Assembly (NCBI RefSeq): GCF_964340395.1
Contig: NC_135561.1
Span: 4,361,501 to 4,425,500, forward strand
Direction of reading: 5' to 3'
Source of the DNA: Glandiceps talaboti
Taxonomy: Eukaryota; Hemichordata; Enteropneusta; Spengelidae
Length of the DNA: 64,000 bases
How positions within the stretch are numbered: the stretch's first letter is position 1; each line of letters begins with the position of its first letter. The notes beneath the pieces were generated by a model. That model was not told the origin of the DNA and did no database searches. It was given only the letters and a program-made list of their open reading frames with translations. Shown piece by piece: positions 11,001 to 22,302 of the stretch. The position numbers and the translations under genes are program-made.

Positions 11001-12660
11001 CTTAAAGATGCTTGTCTGTATTATTATACAGATGTATCAGCAACTATGGCTCAAGGTAAGAGGATAACAGCTAGGTGATATTACAGACCAGAATAACAAT
11101 CAACTAAGTATCATGGGCATGTGAATTGTTTATGTAAATTTTAACTGTTTACTGAGTTTTCTTTCCATTGTTTTCAATTCTTTTGTTTACAGCAGAGGAG
11201 ACTTAGTGATGTCATTGCATTATGACCACACAACTAGTGATGTCATTGCATTATGACCACACAACTAGTGATGTCATTGTATTATGACCACACAACTAAT
11301 GATGTCATTGTATTATGACACCATAAACCGATGATATTATTTAATTTTGGATACATTGACTTATGATGTCATAGAATTGTGATCACATAAACTAGTGATG
11401 TCATGGTCGTATGACAACTCAAACTGATGATGTTATTTAATTTTGGATACATTAACTGGTGATGTCATAGAAATGTGTTCACATAAACTAGTGATGTCAT
11501 TGTAGTAAGATTTTTTATTTGCTTTATTATTCCTACACAAATTAGTGATGTTGTTGGATTTCTGAGTTGTGCATTTTTGACTCAAATTAGTTGCCGAAAA
11601 CAAATAAACTTTTAACTAAAGTGACAGAAACCAACTGAGTTGTCAATCAAATATAAACGTAACTTATTAAGAAATTAGTATTTCTCAGTGTCATGGAAAT
11701 AAAATTATGAAAAAAAAGAATAAATTAACATATTGTTTATCTGTAGTCATTGATACATTGTCATGTCATCTTGTCTTCTTGTTACTAGGTGTGGCTCATT
11801 TCCATGGTTACAGTATCCAAGAAACCGAATTTGGCAACAAAAAGTTTGCATTTACTCTAAAACCACCAAATCCTGAAATGAGAACATGGTGTTTTAATGC
11901 TGATCATGATGTTGATAGGAAGAGGTGAGAATTTGTTTTTATTTTTGGGTCAAATTTATTTTTATTCATTGTTTTGGAATATCTAGCAGCCATACAGTTT
12001 TACTTCTCAGGATTCAATTCTAGAACATATTGCATTCTGGGTACAAGGTCACCAACTCCGAAATCCTAACCCACTGTATGACACAAAGTGTTGGTTTCTT
12101 ACTGAAAGTATGTGAGGTTGTATCATTTGTATTGTCATAACTAGGCAAAGCCCATAAGCTCGGACAGGGTAGATTCAATTGTGACCGACTGCCTTACGAT
12201 GATATTGTAGATAACACCCTCCACGTGGAGAATGTGCGTGCATAGTCATTGCGTCGCAATGCATCCTTGGGTAAAACCACCATAAAAACATTGCATAGTT
12301 TATAGGACGTGCATGCATACTAGTCATTGAACCGCTTATACACGGTCGCTGCGTGAGCTAATATTAGTCTCTGCTTTGCCAACTGTAAAACACAGAAATG
12401 GTTGGTTCATTGTTGTCAGTGTGTGAGTTGAGGCTATCAGTTATTAAGTCTTGCCCCTCTCTTATTATCTATTTACAAAATCATTCTTAGTCCTTATCTT
12501 AATCCATGATATGATAATAATGACTGTTTTCTGTCTTATTGTCAGGTGGATTGCATCATTAGCAGAGTCTATTGGTCATTGGATTTGTATGGATGATCTG
12601 CCAACACAAAATATTGATGACGATGATGATGATGAATCGGCCGAGTATGAAGACATATAA
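2084..12660 (+). CDS. PDZ and tandem-PH domain scaffold protein (3' nine exons)
   Basis: Likely a membrane-associated scaffold; function is inferred from domains. Exons: 2084-3976, 4719-4898, 5590-5685, 6168-6278, 8795-8976, 9782-9927, 10826-11055, 11789-11924, 12546-12660, all with GT donors and AG acceptors; phases join into 1,029 residues plus TAA. The 5' end is outside the window: the first exon begins mid-codon after an acceptor. Residues 1-690 are low-complexity, acidic and Ser/Pro-rich, with three imperfect KELKDVNQS-type repeats, a Lys/Arg run (about 130-150) and SH3-ligand-like prolines. PDZ is about 694-770, with a GFRI carboxylate loop and a His opening helix B (class I-like). PH1 is about 787-882 (LKLWKKRYF). 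PH2 is about 908-1005, with a basic beta1-beta2 strand (RRKNWRRRY) suggesting phosphoinositide binding, and a closing Trp helix in each PH. The C-terminus is acidic (DDDDDDESAEYEDI). PH1 resembles PLEKHA and PH2 resembles CNK, but the order SAM-CRIC-PDZ-PH of CNK is not seen. No exact orthologue is claimed. Confidence 0.9.
4368..4527. mobile_element. Small foldback MITE, TTAAAGGCCCA ends
   Basis: TTAAAGGCCCA at 4368-4378 is repeated in inverse orientation as TGGGCCTTTAA at 4517-4527. The 160-bp interior has no coding capacity. It lies in the intron between the first and second visible exons of the PDZ-PH-PH gene. No clear target-site duplication was seen. Confidence 0.5.
4918..5040 (+). repeat. 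Tandem TTTGACCTT repeat, 18-20 bp unit
   Basis: About seven imperfect units of the type AAACTTTGACCTTCCATA lie just inside the intron after the 4719-4898 exon. Several units contain TGACCT, the complement of the nuclear-receptor half-site AGGTCA. The array itself is plain; any receptor binding is speculation. Confidence 0.7.
6263..6720 (+). repeat. Minisatellite derived from the PDZ exon 5' splice site
   Basis: About eleven units of roughly 35-37 bp begin at the exon 6168-6278 boundary. Each contains a version of ACAGAAAGGTAAGTTAACTTACC, split here as ACAGAAAG (exon end) plus GTAAGT (donor). Two units (about 6463 and 6592) also carry the preceding exon text GATGTTGTCAAAC. The core GGTAAGTTAACTTACC is a perfect 16-bp palindrome. 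The array therefore copies an exon-intron junction and multiplies potential 5' splice sites. Confidence 0.8.
7450..7672. mobile_element. Mutator-like foldback MITE, copy 1 (nested)
   Basis: A 223-bp palindrome begins CAATCTGATTAAAATCCGAT and ends with its complement (one mismatch). Each arm is about 100 bp, with a short AT/GC spacer. The flanks GTATAAAAC (7441-7449) and GTATAAGAC (7673-7681) form a 9-bp target duplication with one mismatch, as expected for Mutator-like elements. It is inserted inside the larger 6952-8685 transposon and has no coding capacity. Confidence 0.85.
7979..8220. mobile_element. Mutator-like foldback MITE, copy 2 (nested)
   Basis: This 242-bp element has the same long inverted arms as the copy at 7450-7672. 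It is bounded by a perfect 9-bp target duplication, GAAGCTGTT (7970-7978 and 8221-8229). The arms share the CCGATGTAGATGTCGGCT and GGTACATGTTTA motifs. It interrupts the minus-strand reading frame of the host transposon right after the NYKSDNSF segment, so it postdates that element. Confidence 0.92.
9298..9497 (+). repeat. (TACCT)n/(CACCT)n pentanucleotide array
   Basis: About 40 pentamers: TACCT units on both sides and a homogeneous CACCT block in the middle (about 9348-9463). It lies in the intron between the two exons coding PH1. The open frame across it is an artefact of the repeat. Confidence 0.97.
9962..10369. mobile_element. 408-bp MITE with 8-bp TSD (hAT-like)
   Basis: Inverted arms of about 65 bp begin TTAGTCTAGTTTCTGA at 9962 and end TCAGGAACTAGACTAA at 10369; both contain ATATTCCGTACTA and TCTTCATACTAT in opposite orientation. 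The exact 8-bp duplication ATTGTAGA flanks it (9954-9961, 10370-10377). The interior is non-coding and includes a poly-C run near 10056. It is located in the intron between the PH1 exon and the PH1/PH2 exon. Confidence 0.88.
10612..10768 (+). repeat. Short tandem repeat with TGCATATATGCAG palindromes
   Basis: Three imperfect 50-55-bp units containing GGGAACC(T/C)GGAAGGGACT and the self-complementary TGCATATATGCA or GCATATGGTATATGC. The array lies just upstream of the acceptor at 10825. Confidence 0.65.
11200..11520 (+). repeat. Minisatellite CTAGTGATGTCATTGTATTATGA, about 33-bp unit
   Basis: Four near-identical 33-bp units (11200-11320) are followed by diverged, longer-spaced copies out to about 11520. 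Every unit carries GTGATGTCAT, one C-to-T change away from the palindromic CRE TGACGTCA. It lies in an intron of the PDZ-PH-PH gene. Confidence 0.75.
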
Positions 12661-15600
12661 AATAAACCAAACTAATTCAGCAAAGATTGAATACTGAGGA
12701 CAGTAAATCAAACCTTTATTGATACTGTAAAAGATGAACATAGAGGGCAGTATACATCAAATACACCAAGTGATGGTGTATAATGATCAAAGATTCAACT
12801 ATGGCTGATATATGCAAATGTATCCATGGCAACAACTGTTACAACAACGATACAAAGAGTTGTTTGATTGTTAGCATAACCATATTGCTATAAAGTTAAA
12901 AACCATCTTAAACCTGACATTGTTTTTTTTCTACGAGGATTAAATTATTGAGAATAATCAGGTTTATATTATACCAGATATAAATACTGGTAGGGAGTCA
13001 GTCTTGACCTCTGACCTAAGACAGTTATGTAAATGCACACAGGTCTCATTTGACCTTTGACATATTATTATCTGAATGAAACAGGTCTGACATGCTAAAA
13101 TCAATGTTTCATTGTATTATACAATAATAAGTATATGTTCCATTTTATACGTAAAATCATTGCACATTTAAAGATAATTTTTTTTCATAATAAAGGCAAG
13201 TTAAAGAGCAGAGTCAACTAGCTAGAACTCTTACCACATTAGGCAGGATGACTGGAAGTTTTATTTAGTCACAAATAACATTTTTTGTACCAATTCTTGT
13301 CTTGTTTTGCCTGTCTACAGTAATTGTTTAAATAGAAACAAATGAAAAGTTACTTATAAGAACTTATTGGAGCAAAATAGCAATGAACTGTAGAAAGAGT
13401 ATAGAGTTTTATATTTACACCATAGAGGGCGCTGTACAACTGTCTTCATGGTTGATGTCAATAGAAGGTGTGACCTGTGTATTGAAAGGATTTCCCTGCT
13501 GGTCAAGACGATTAGATTTACTCTCTCATTGATTTAAGATGAGTAAACGAGGTATATATCACAGACTAACTGAAACAATCATGATTTTAAATTAACATTG
13601 CTTTTATATGTAGGAAATTTACAGGGAGATTCTATGAATATTGTGAAATGATCTGTCCAGTGATTTGTGATTTATTGAATTACATTGGAAAAGTACTGAG
13701 GAGTGTAGTACCAGCAAGTAATTCCAAACTTATACTTTTGCACTGGCTTTGATATTTTATCAAGAATAGGCTGGGATAGATACAAATTTGAAATGTGTTC
13801 ATGAATGATGGAAGAATAGTGTATTATTAATCTTAATCGGTGGATTAATTTAGAATAAGTACTTTTAATTTTTCTACGAATGATAGGGCACAGAAATGTT
13901 CAAAAAAAGTGTTTGATTGTAAAGAAATGACACTTTTAATTGGTTGTGGAAATCAAAATGCCTCAGTTGTCAAAAATTGGCAAGTGACCGTTGAGGGCGC
14001 CCCCAATCATTGCCTTGGAATAGAGCTAACTTTGAAACAGTAGCCACAGTATGATGTATTATACTTTGTCTTTTTGATATGGTGAAGGAATTACATTGAA
14101 TGGCATATACTATACATACTACACATATTACATATATGTTTTTATGCCCACATTTATAGCATTTCGTGAACTGTGTGGACTGCCTGACTGATGTCAAACG
14201 TTAATAAATAGATAAACGAATAGTGTACATCAGTATAATTAAGAACTTGTATTCATTCATTCATGGCTTAAATATGTAATTCTAATTAATCAGTTATAAT
14301 ATTTAATACAATACAAATATCTTCAGAATGTGTGAAAGTGAATGTATATGGCCAGCTAGCTAGACTCTACTTTAGTTCAGTAGAGGGGCAAGTGTTTTCT
14401 TATCTTGAGTACTGTTCACGATAGTAATTTTTTAAGTTCATATTGTAGTAAAATATTCCCAATTTTCTTGTCAAAATCTTACTAAATAATTGAGTAATTC
14501 CAAAATTTCTATAAATCCATCAACAAACCATTATATATTATACTTGGTAAAAATAACAATATTACTACTACTTTCAAGGGCATATACATACAACATATAT
14601 ATACAAATTAAAAAAATTTGATAATCATGAAACATTATACATCAGTATGATATATATTCACTGTATGTTTTCACAAATCATGTTGAATACTGCTGTGATT
14701 ACTGATTATTTTTTTTATAAAAAATGACTGATATACTAAGGAATTTGGTAATTAATTCATGGTAAAGCTGATATCATAGTGCAATTGACCTTTAACCTCT
14801 GACCTTGAGGTCATAACACTGGAAAGCTCATTTTCTATATATTAACATGTATGAATTGCCTTTTAGTACATTTTGTGTTGCTGAAATATTTTTAGAAATA
14901 ATTAATAATTTGTATCATAGCTACATTAGATGTATTTTAATATCATAAGGTAGATATGTAATTTCAACAATTTTATTTGCATTTTCAATTAATATCATTC
15001 ATATTTGTGGAAGCATAAACTGCAAATACCACACAGTGAATTTCAAAGTTATTAAAAATTAATAGAAAATACTGCCAGAGAAGCAACATACATAATACAG
15101 GAATTCTTAAATCATATGAATAAGATATGAAATTATTTTGTTTCCTTCATAAAAATCACTTTAAATGTATTGTTTTTATAGACAATTTTTGTATCAGTTT
15201 CTAATAAAATATAGTATTGTATGTAGCCAAATACCTAACCCCTCCTCCCCAGCATTAATATCTGAATTATTTTGACATGTATGATGATGGTATTGGACTT
15301 ATTACAATCAGAACATCACCCCTGTCTGTAATTTGATGGCTATTGGTTTACAGTGTAATCATAGACCCTGAAGTAATTAATACCATGCCACTCTCAGATT
15401 GTATCAACAATGATACACAGCTCTTTAATCAGCATTAGTGTGTGTTATTATTATTATACAATACATTACAATATTTTGTACATCGTGTTTCACTGATAAA
15501 TGGGACCTACTGAGTTACAGACAATGTCCACTTGATTTCCACAGTTTGTATGTGAAAGATGAGTCTTCAAGTGTACCAGACTATATGAATTGCATACAAT

Positions 15601-16214
15601 AGAACCACAATTCAAAGTATTTTAGCATTGAACTTTTGATCTGTCTTGGTGGATGATCCTCATCAGCTAAAAATACATTGAACTACTTGTGTGTTGTAAC
15701 CTGTGCTAGTGCTAGTCAGTAACCTGTGCTAGATAATACCAAGCTGATGAACAATTTTGGCCATAAGAACTATAGTGAACATCAAGTCCTTTCATCATTT
15801 CAACTGAGATCACTCTAGGGGAGGTTATCTTAAAAGTTTAGAAGATATGTTGATATATATGGTTTATTCATCAACGTCGATGTCCTATTCCAGTATTGCC
15901 ATGTATTGTATGCAAGGATTTAATACATTTGTATTTCAAAATTAACTTTTGTTACAACTTTTATGGACACTTTCTGACGTGACTCTTCACCATAGAGTTT
16001 TAATGCCGTAGTATATATCACAGATCCGGTATTTGTAGTTATTGCAATGACCCATCAATCATGTTATGTATAATTTCAAAAAAAAAATGTCCTGTGAATG
16101 GGACGCTGTTGTGTACTATCTTCAGTGAAATACTTCACTGTTCTAAGTACATATAATTCAATAAAATAATTTGCACCAAATTTGAAAGAGTCTAATTTTT
16201 ACTGTGATATATCC
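12661..16214. other. 3' flank/intergenic, no gene recognised
   Basis: Presumably contains the 3' UTR of the PDZ-PH-PH gene. Candidate AATAAA signals occur at 12661-12666, 13189-13194 and 15203-15208; I cannot choose between them. Otherwise it is AT-rich with no convincing open frame. Text near 15640-15760 contains opposed CTCATCAG and CTGATGA motifs reminiscent of retroelement debris. Confidence 0.6.
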
Positions 16215-16226
16215 ATTAGATTGTAA

Positions 16227-16545
16227 ATCTCGGTTACCCAGACTCTTGCCCCTGGGAGCTCCACCTACAAGACCACCCCAAGTGAGAGTTTAGCGAAATG
16301 AGATTCTAACTCACCCAAGCAGGAAATAGCATGTAGAGGGGTGCCTTAGCAACAGGTTATCACTTCTCAAGTGAGTGATACATCTTAATTTCAATGAACA
16401 GGCCTTGTAAGCCCATTTTTTAAGACCCAGAAGAAATGTACTGTGACTTCCATTGCAGGGTAGTTGGAACGTTGTTTCCGCAAACTCTTGTCTGGGTGGT
16501 CTTGTAGAAGAGCCCCCAGTGGTGAGAGTCTGGGTAACCAAGACT
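16227..16545. mobile_element. GGTTACCCAGACTC-type foldback MITE, copy A
   Basis: The left end CGGTTACCCAGACTCTTGCC and the right end GGTGAGAGTCTGGGTAACCA are inverted copies; each arm continues through a CTACAAGACCACCC motif for about 70 bp. The 12-bp direct repeat ATTAGATTGTAA flanks the element (16215-16226 and 16546-16557) and probably includes the target duplication. Related to 28082-28501. Confidence 0.8.
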
Positions 16546-16665
16546 ATTAGATTGTAAGATGAGGTGTGTTGCTCTGCCCTCACTGGACTGCTTTATCTGT
16601 GAAAGGGAACCCTCACTGGACAGCTCTATCTGCCTGACGTGTGAGGGCTCCCTACCATAGCATAC
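16546..16665 (+). repeat. Dispersed repeat, GTGTTGCTCTG family (copy 2)
   Basis: Starts ATTGTAAGATGAGGTGTG, then TTGCTCTGCCCTCACTGGAC, with GACGTGTGAGGGCTCCCTAC later. It abuts the right end of the MITE at 16227-16545; a second MITE-like right end also abuts a copy at about 22285-22305, hinting at a composite element. Confidence 0.5.
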
Positions 16666-17329
16666 ATATTTTCAATACAGACTATAGTATATCCATGAGA
16701 ACAGCAACTTTAACACAGCCAAATAAAAATAGTGCTTTTTTTTCTGCTGACAGTAAACTTGTTTATGTACTTTGAGTTTGAAATAGTGTCAATGATATTG
16801 TAGCACAACTGGTACAGTATAAACAGTGAAAGATTGTATGTACACAATTACAAAACAATTATGAGAAATCGAGTGTACTGCAAAAATGGTTCCAAGTCAC
16901 AAAAAACAAGAGAACTGTTTACTATATATAAAACAGTGCAGTGCAATGCATCTTTTATTAAAGCAGCAAATGGAAGAAACCTCACCATGTTTGTTAAACA
17001 TATGTTCAAACCGTAAGTTGCATACATAAAGGTAATACACATTAAATAAACTGTTATAAAAATGAAAGCCCACTTTGAAATGAAAGACATGCAATATAGT
17101 CAATAATTAATTTAAAGTTACTTTTGAACAAAAAACCCACTACACTACACAGTTGTTATGATTTGAAATCATGACAAGAAACAATAAATAACAAGTAAAT
17201 TTATTACCAATTTTTTTTTTTTTTGAAAGACACTCTAGTGTAATACGGATACTTTTGGACATGCTGTAAGCCATACAAGTAGATTTAATACATAAGGTAT
17301 ACGGTTGTATTGTTCATAGACTTCACCCT

Positions 17330-17976
17330 TTAAAGCCTGACACCCTATATTTAGGGTGTACATGAAATTACACAGAGTTACAGAAACCAAGTCATTAAAG
17401 CCTGACACCCTATATGTAGGGTGTACATGAAATTACATAGAGTTACAGAAACCAAGTCATTTAAGCCTGACACCCTATATGTAGGGTGTACATGAAATTA
17501 CATAGAGTTACAGAAACCAAGTCATTTAAGCCTGACACCCTATATGTAGGGTGTACATGTAATTACATAGAGTTACAGAAACCAAGTCATTTAAGCCCGA
17601 CACCCTATATTTAGGCTGTACATGAAATTACATAGAGTTACAGAAACCAAGTCATTAAAGCCAGACACCCTATATTTAGGGTGTACATGTAATTACATAG
17701 AGTTACAGAAACCAAGTCATTTAAGCCTGATACCCTATATATAGCTATAGGGTGTAATTACATAGAGTTACAGAAACCAAGTCATTAAAGCCAGACACCC
17801 TATATTTAGGGTGTACATGTAATTACATAGAGTTACAGAAACCAAGTCATTAAAGCCTGACACCCTATATATAGCTATAGGGTGTAATTACATAGAGTTA
17901 CAGAAACCAAGTCATTAAAGCCTGACACCCTATATCTAGGGTGTAATTACATAGAGTTACAGAAACCAAGTCATTA
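17330..17976 (+). repeat. 64-bp minisatellite with a hairpin in every unit
   Basis: Ten head-to-tail units of about 64 bp (AAGCCTGACACCCTATAT, then AGGGTGTACATGAAATTACA, then GAGTTACAGAAACCAAGTCA). Each contains the inverted repeat ACACCCTATA...TAGGGTGT. Two units (about 17716 and 17843) have the longer perfect palindrome CTATATATAGCTATAG in place of the usual loop and lack the ACATGAAATT spacer, so two unit types are interspersed. Intergenic. Confidence 0.95.
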
Positions 17977-18856
17977 TAGGGTTAATATTCTAATTAAACT
18001 CAGTGGCTTGTAGTCAAGTACTGAATCTGGAGGCCAACACATTGTGGCAAAAAACATACATACTGCAAGTCACTTATTTCCTAGATGATTTTTTCCCTCA
18101 AGTTTACAGAGAAATTATAAGGTCTAACTTTTCTCTGTCAGTTTCAGAATCTTTGAAATCTGAAGTGTGTTATTTGTACAAACTGAGAGTAGTACATAGC
18201 TGTATAAATTCACCTGCATACAAATAGTAAAGAAAAGCAGTAATGTTGTGTTAAGCATTCCTTTGGTATATATATGTTTTAAAAAATGAATCATTTCATG
18301 TTTTTGTCAGTGGATGACATTCTTTTCAAATTTGTTTCTCAATATAAGACCTTCAACGTGACTTTGATTATTTAGAAACAAAGATAAAATTCCCCCTAAA
18401 AATCCCACCCTTAAATTTAAACCAAATTATCAGGCCACAAAAATTATTCCTTGGATTAAATTTCTAAGGTCGGTTGAAATAATCATATTTTTTAATTTTA
18501 GAACTCGAACAAAACATGAAGTTTTGGTCATGTCATAAAGAAACACATATGAAAAGAATGTCCTTAAAGTCCAGAAATTCTTCCATGAAAGAGGTGATCA
18601 TAGTTATTGTATTGTTTAAAATGTAGCTTAATTAAAATGACATTTGAACATCCAAGAATTGAACTTTAGATTGTCATGCTGTACTATAAAAGTCCATAAA
18701 TTCACTGGTTCCTGGAAAGTTTGAATTTGATGATTGTGTTTTCACTCTAGTTTAGAATCCCATTCATGAAATGTAGTAATCTATTTAACTTCCATAGACT
18801 TCTAAACATTGCATAGTAAAACATTGATGAGGAACAATTCATGGATTATTAAAAAA

Positions 18857-19165
18857 ATGGCCATATGGATGAGGATTTGGTATTTATTTTGGATTTTTAA
18901 TTTATATAACAATTTTACCATGGCTTCCTACCTGAAAAATCAATGTGAAACAATATAATAAATTGCAAAAGCATAATAACTGTTACTGTACATACAATAA
19001 CAAACTTTTTACACATTTAATTAAAAATAAAAGCTTTTGCAATGTATTGAGTTACAAACATAGACTTAGTCAATGTTGATTTTTCAAGTAGGAAGCCATG
19101 ATAAAACTGTTTTACAAATTAACAATCCAAAATAAATACCAAATCTTGATCCATATGGCCACTTC
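18857..19165. mobile_element. GGCCATATGGATGAGGATT foldback MITE
   Basis: Arms of about 95 bp (18857-18950 and 19072-19165) are inverted copies that share GGCCATATGGAT, TTTGGTATTTATTTTGGATT, CATGGCTTCCTAC and GAAAAATCAA. A half copy starts at about 19541 and a minimal palindromic copy lies at 29783-29846. No coding sequence; the target duplication was not resolved. Confidence 0.75.
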
Positions 19166-19540
19166 ATCCTAAAAGTGTTACATTATTGACTTGGGTATTA
19201 GTCATACTTCTGTGTGTACCTATACAACATACATGTAGAGCATTCTAGATAAAGTCATAAATTGGACAAAAAGAATTATTAATGATTTGAGTTCCCTGAA
19301 GTCTAGTTTTATATAATATTTTAAATTGGTTTGTTAATGATCAAGGTAATGCGGAAATTATTCAAAGTTCTCACAAGTCAAAATATCACAGCATTAATCT
19401 CCAAAAAAAAAAGCAGGAATATCTCGTAACAACAGTCCCTAATTGAAATGAACTGAAAGCTTGATAAAATAGTGTTTGTAATATGTATGTCATAGCTGTT
19501 ATATTCCACTCGTTTACTTTAGAAAATTTCCATATTTTAA

Positions 19541-19605
19541 AGTGGCCATATGGATGACAAATGGGATATTAATTTATGATTTAATTTATGAAACAAATAT
19601 GTTTT
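19541..19605. mobile_element. Half copy of the GGCCATATGGAT MITE
   Basis: AAAGTGGCCATATGGATGAC and the following AT-rich text match the left arm of the element at 18857-19165. No matching right arm follows before the tandem array at 19632. Confidence 0.5.
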
Positions 19606-19631
19606 TCTGCTTTCCAAGAGCTAAAATATGT

Positions 19632-20112
19632 GAGTGAATGCCATGAATATTACCTGACCTAGAGTGTGAATTTCATGAATATCACCTGACCTAGGGAGTG
19701 AATTCCATGAATATTACTTGAACTAGGGAGTGAATTCCATGAATTTTACCTGACCTAGGGAGTGAATTCCATGAATATTACCTGACCTAGGGAGTGAATC
19801 CCATAAATGTCACCTGACCTAGGGAGTGAATTTCATGAATATTACCTGACCTAGGGAGTGAATTTCATGAATATTACTTGAACAAGGGAGTGAATACCAT
19901 GAATATTACCTGACCTAGGGAGTGAATTTCATGAATATTACTTGAACAAGGGAGTAAATTTCATGAATATTACCTGACCTAGGGAGTGAATTTCATGAAT
20001 ATTACTTGAACAAGGGAGTGAGTACCATGAATATTACCTGACCTAGGGAGTGAATTCCACAAATATTACCTGACCTAGGGAATGAATTTCATGAATATCA
20101 CCTGACCTAGAG
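19632..20112 (+). repeat. 32-bp minisatellite TGAATTTCATGAATATTACCTGACCTAGGGAG
   Basis: About fifteen tandem units, given here as TGAATTTCATGAATAT plus TACCTGACCTAGGGAG. Frequent variants are TTCCATGAAT and the alternative end TTGAACAAGGGAG, which recurs in several units and suggests a higher-order pattern. Intergenic. Confidence 0.95.
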
Positions 20113-20219
20113 TAAACGCCAAAGTAACACTAATCTTTATTAATATTTATACTGTTTGAAAATCTGTCTAATCTCAGGAAACATACAAATGATCAAAGGA
20201 ATTCCCAATCTTTTGCCAC

Positions 20220-20345
20220 AAATCTGACACCCCCATCTACCCTAAGATACTCCACCTACCCTCTGACACACCATCTGCCCTATGATACCCCCACCTACCC
20301 TCTGACACCCCCATCTACCCTAAGATACCCCACCTACCCTCTGAT
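20220..20345 (+). repeat. C-rich tandem repeat CTACCCTCTGACACCCCCAT
   Basis: About six imperfect 20-bp units alternating CCTCTGACAC and CCTAAGATAC with CCCCACCTAC. Strongly strand-asymmetric (C-rich on the plus strand) in otherwise AT-rich DNA. Confidence 0.85.
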
Positions 20346-21111
20346 ACTGCTACACAATAAGGCTGCACTGAGGTAACATTTCATTAATGAGATAATTTTG
20401 GTATCAAGAATAAAAACAACATTGTTTGTAATATTGTTAGCTTCTTAAAAGAGTTCCATTTTGTCATTTTTACAAACAATGTGAATTTTCCACGTATCTT
20501 TTATTTTGAGATAGACTCACTAACTCAGTTATTGACTAGACAACACCTTGTATTGCTTCAATTATTAGTGTATTTCAAAACAAACAAACTTGTAAAAAAT
20601 TTCAAAACAAATCAAATATACAGTACAACAAAACGAGGTTAAAAGGTCAAATTAGACAGAAAGGTCACTCAGTCTAATATATCATGTGAACACAATATAA
20701 TTATTACATTAGATAAAACCTCTAACACTGACAACCATTTCAAAATGGCCCATGTCATATCAGCACTGTGAGTGCTGGCTGATAGGCTGAGATGCACGGC
20801 GACACATACATGTATCTCACACACTATGTTGTTAAGAGCACTAAATTTCATTCCCAGAGTACACAATGTCAATGTACAAGCATACATTTAATCCTTAGCA
20901 GAAACATTGATAAAGAACATTATACCATGCACAAGCCAAGTTATTGTCTTTGAATAGAAGATATGGAGTATATACCCTGGATGTTCTACGTCACGACAAC
21001 CTGTGTCTATGGTTTTGCGGTCTCGAAATATGAGTCAAACCATTCCAAATAGCCGTTATTTTTCCCCTTTTTCATGAATTCTGCTTGAGGAGGTATAATT
21101 ATAGTATTCCC

Positions 21112-21250
21112 CAATATTTTTCTTCATTCAGCCGGAAAATACTCAAGACCTAAGGATTTTGTCACTACTCATCTTGTGACTTGTAGTGACAAGGCCCCTC
21201 AGGTCACTCATATTTTCCTTGGCTGAACAAAGAAAAAATATTGGGAAATA
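21112..21250. mobile_element. Palindromic element, about 62-bp arms
   Basis: ATTCCCCAATATTTTTCTTC at the left mirrors AAGAAAAAATATTGGGAAAT at the right; inward, CAGCCGGAAAATACTC pairs with ATATTTTCCTTGGCTG and TTTTGTCACTAC with GTAGTGACAAGG. The spacer is only about 12 bp. A foldback MITE is the simplest reading. Confidence 0.7.
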
Positions 21251-22154
21251 TAAGTACATGCTATCCATGATGCTATCTAAGCCTTCACCAATGTTCTTTG
21301 TAGTAAACCACTACACCTCATTCTGATATCACTAAGTCACTTCTCCAATGATGTCTTGTAAGTGACAGATTCAGTCACCTTGTTTACAAAGGTACCTAAC
21401 CCTGCTAATTCTTGTCTCAACTAGGAATATGAATATAGAAACCTACAGTAAATCTCTTTCTGGAAACATCCCAACTTGGCACATAATAATTAATATACAG
21501 AAGGTGAGCTGATGTGAAGCTCCTGGAAACTCCCACTGATGTGAAGCTCCTATTCATTGGAAATCCAATAACTAAATACCTGCTTATTATAATGAACACA
21601 TATAGTGGATGTTGACTTTTTTCCCTTATCAGAGTAAATCTTTCAAAGGTTATACATAGACACTTGTTCTGTAGCAGATATGACTTGAAAGTGTTGATCC
21701 CTACACTAAACATAACACCTGTCCTAGCTGAGACAGCAATATGGATCACAACAGGGCAGGGTGCCTTTAAATGTCTGAAATGTTGCTGAGGAGGAAGTCA
21801 GAAGTCATGGGTTGAGGTTTTACAAAGGAAATGTCGAATATTTGGGAATATTCTCTTATTCACCTGAACAGCTGAAAATAGTACTATCTGACTTAATGGG
21901 GAAAATATAAGACTGACCACTTATGGTTGGGGATTCAAAACAGGTTCAAGGGAAGAGGCCAGACTTTTAAACTGACTAACTTGCCTGTAAATATGTTAAT
22001 TCACTTTTCTTGTTAAATATTGCATATCCGTGGAGGTGTTTCAATATATATCACACTAAGCTGGGCTGTTGTTGATATCAAATCAATTTCTAATCTTTTA
22101 CAGGGGAACAAAGGCAAGGCTTATCTTTAGATGATCTAGACAAGTAATTTTTAC

Positions 22155-22240
22155 AAATGGGGAACTTGTAATAGTGGTCTGAGTTCAAACTTTAGCATGC
22201 TCAGACACAAAAGACTATGGGATTATTTGTAGTCTATATC
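22155..22240 (+). mobile_element. Diverged fragment of the GGGAACTTGCAA MITE
   Basis: GGGGAACTTGTAATAGTGG followed by GCATGCTCAGACACAAAAGA and CTATGGGATTATTTGTAG matches, in inverse order, the right half of the foldback element at 49563-49813. Confidence 0.55.
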
Positions 22241-22302
22241 TCAAATGGGAAAATCCCTAAAATAGCTCCCCAGCAAGAGTAAGGGTAACCATAGACTCAG
22301 TT

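Noticed and set aside
15640-15760. Opposed CTCATCAG and CTGATGA motifs
   Set aside because: The GAAA core is absent on both strands and stems do not form. Possibly retroelement debris, but not supportable as a ribozyme.
16311-16583. 90-codon minus-strand frame
   Set aside because: Lies inside the GGTTACCC foldback MITE, which is non-coding.
17330-17976. CRISPR-like appearance (repeats with palindromes)
   Set aside because: There are no unique spacers: units are head to tail and fully homologous. Animal minisatellite.
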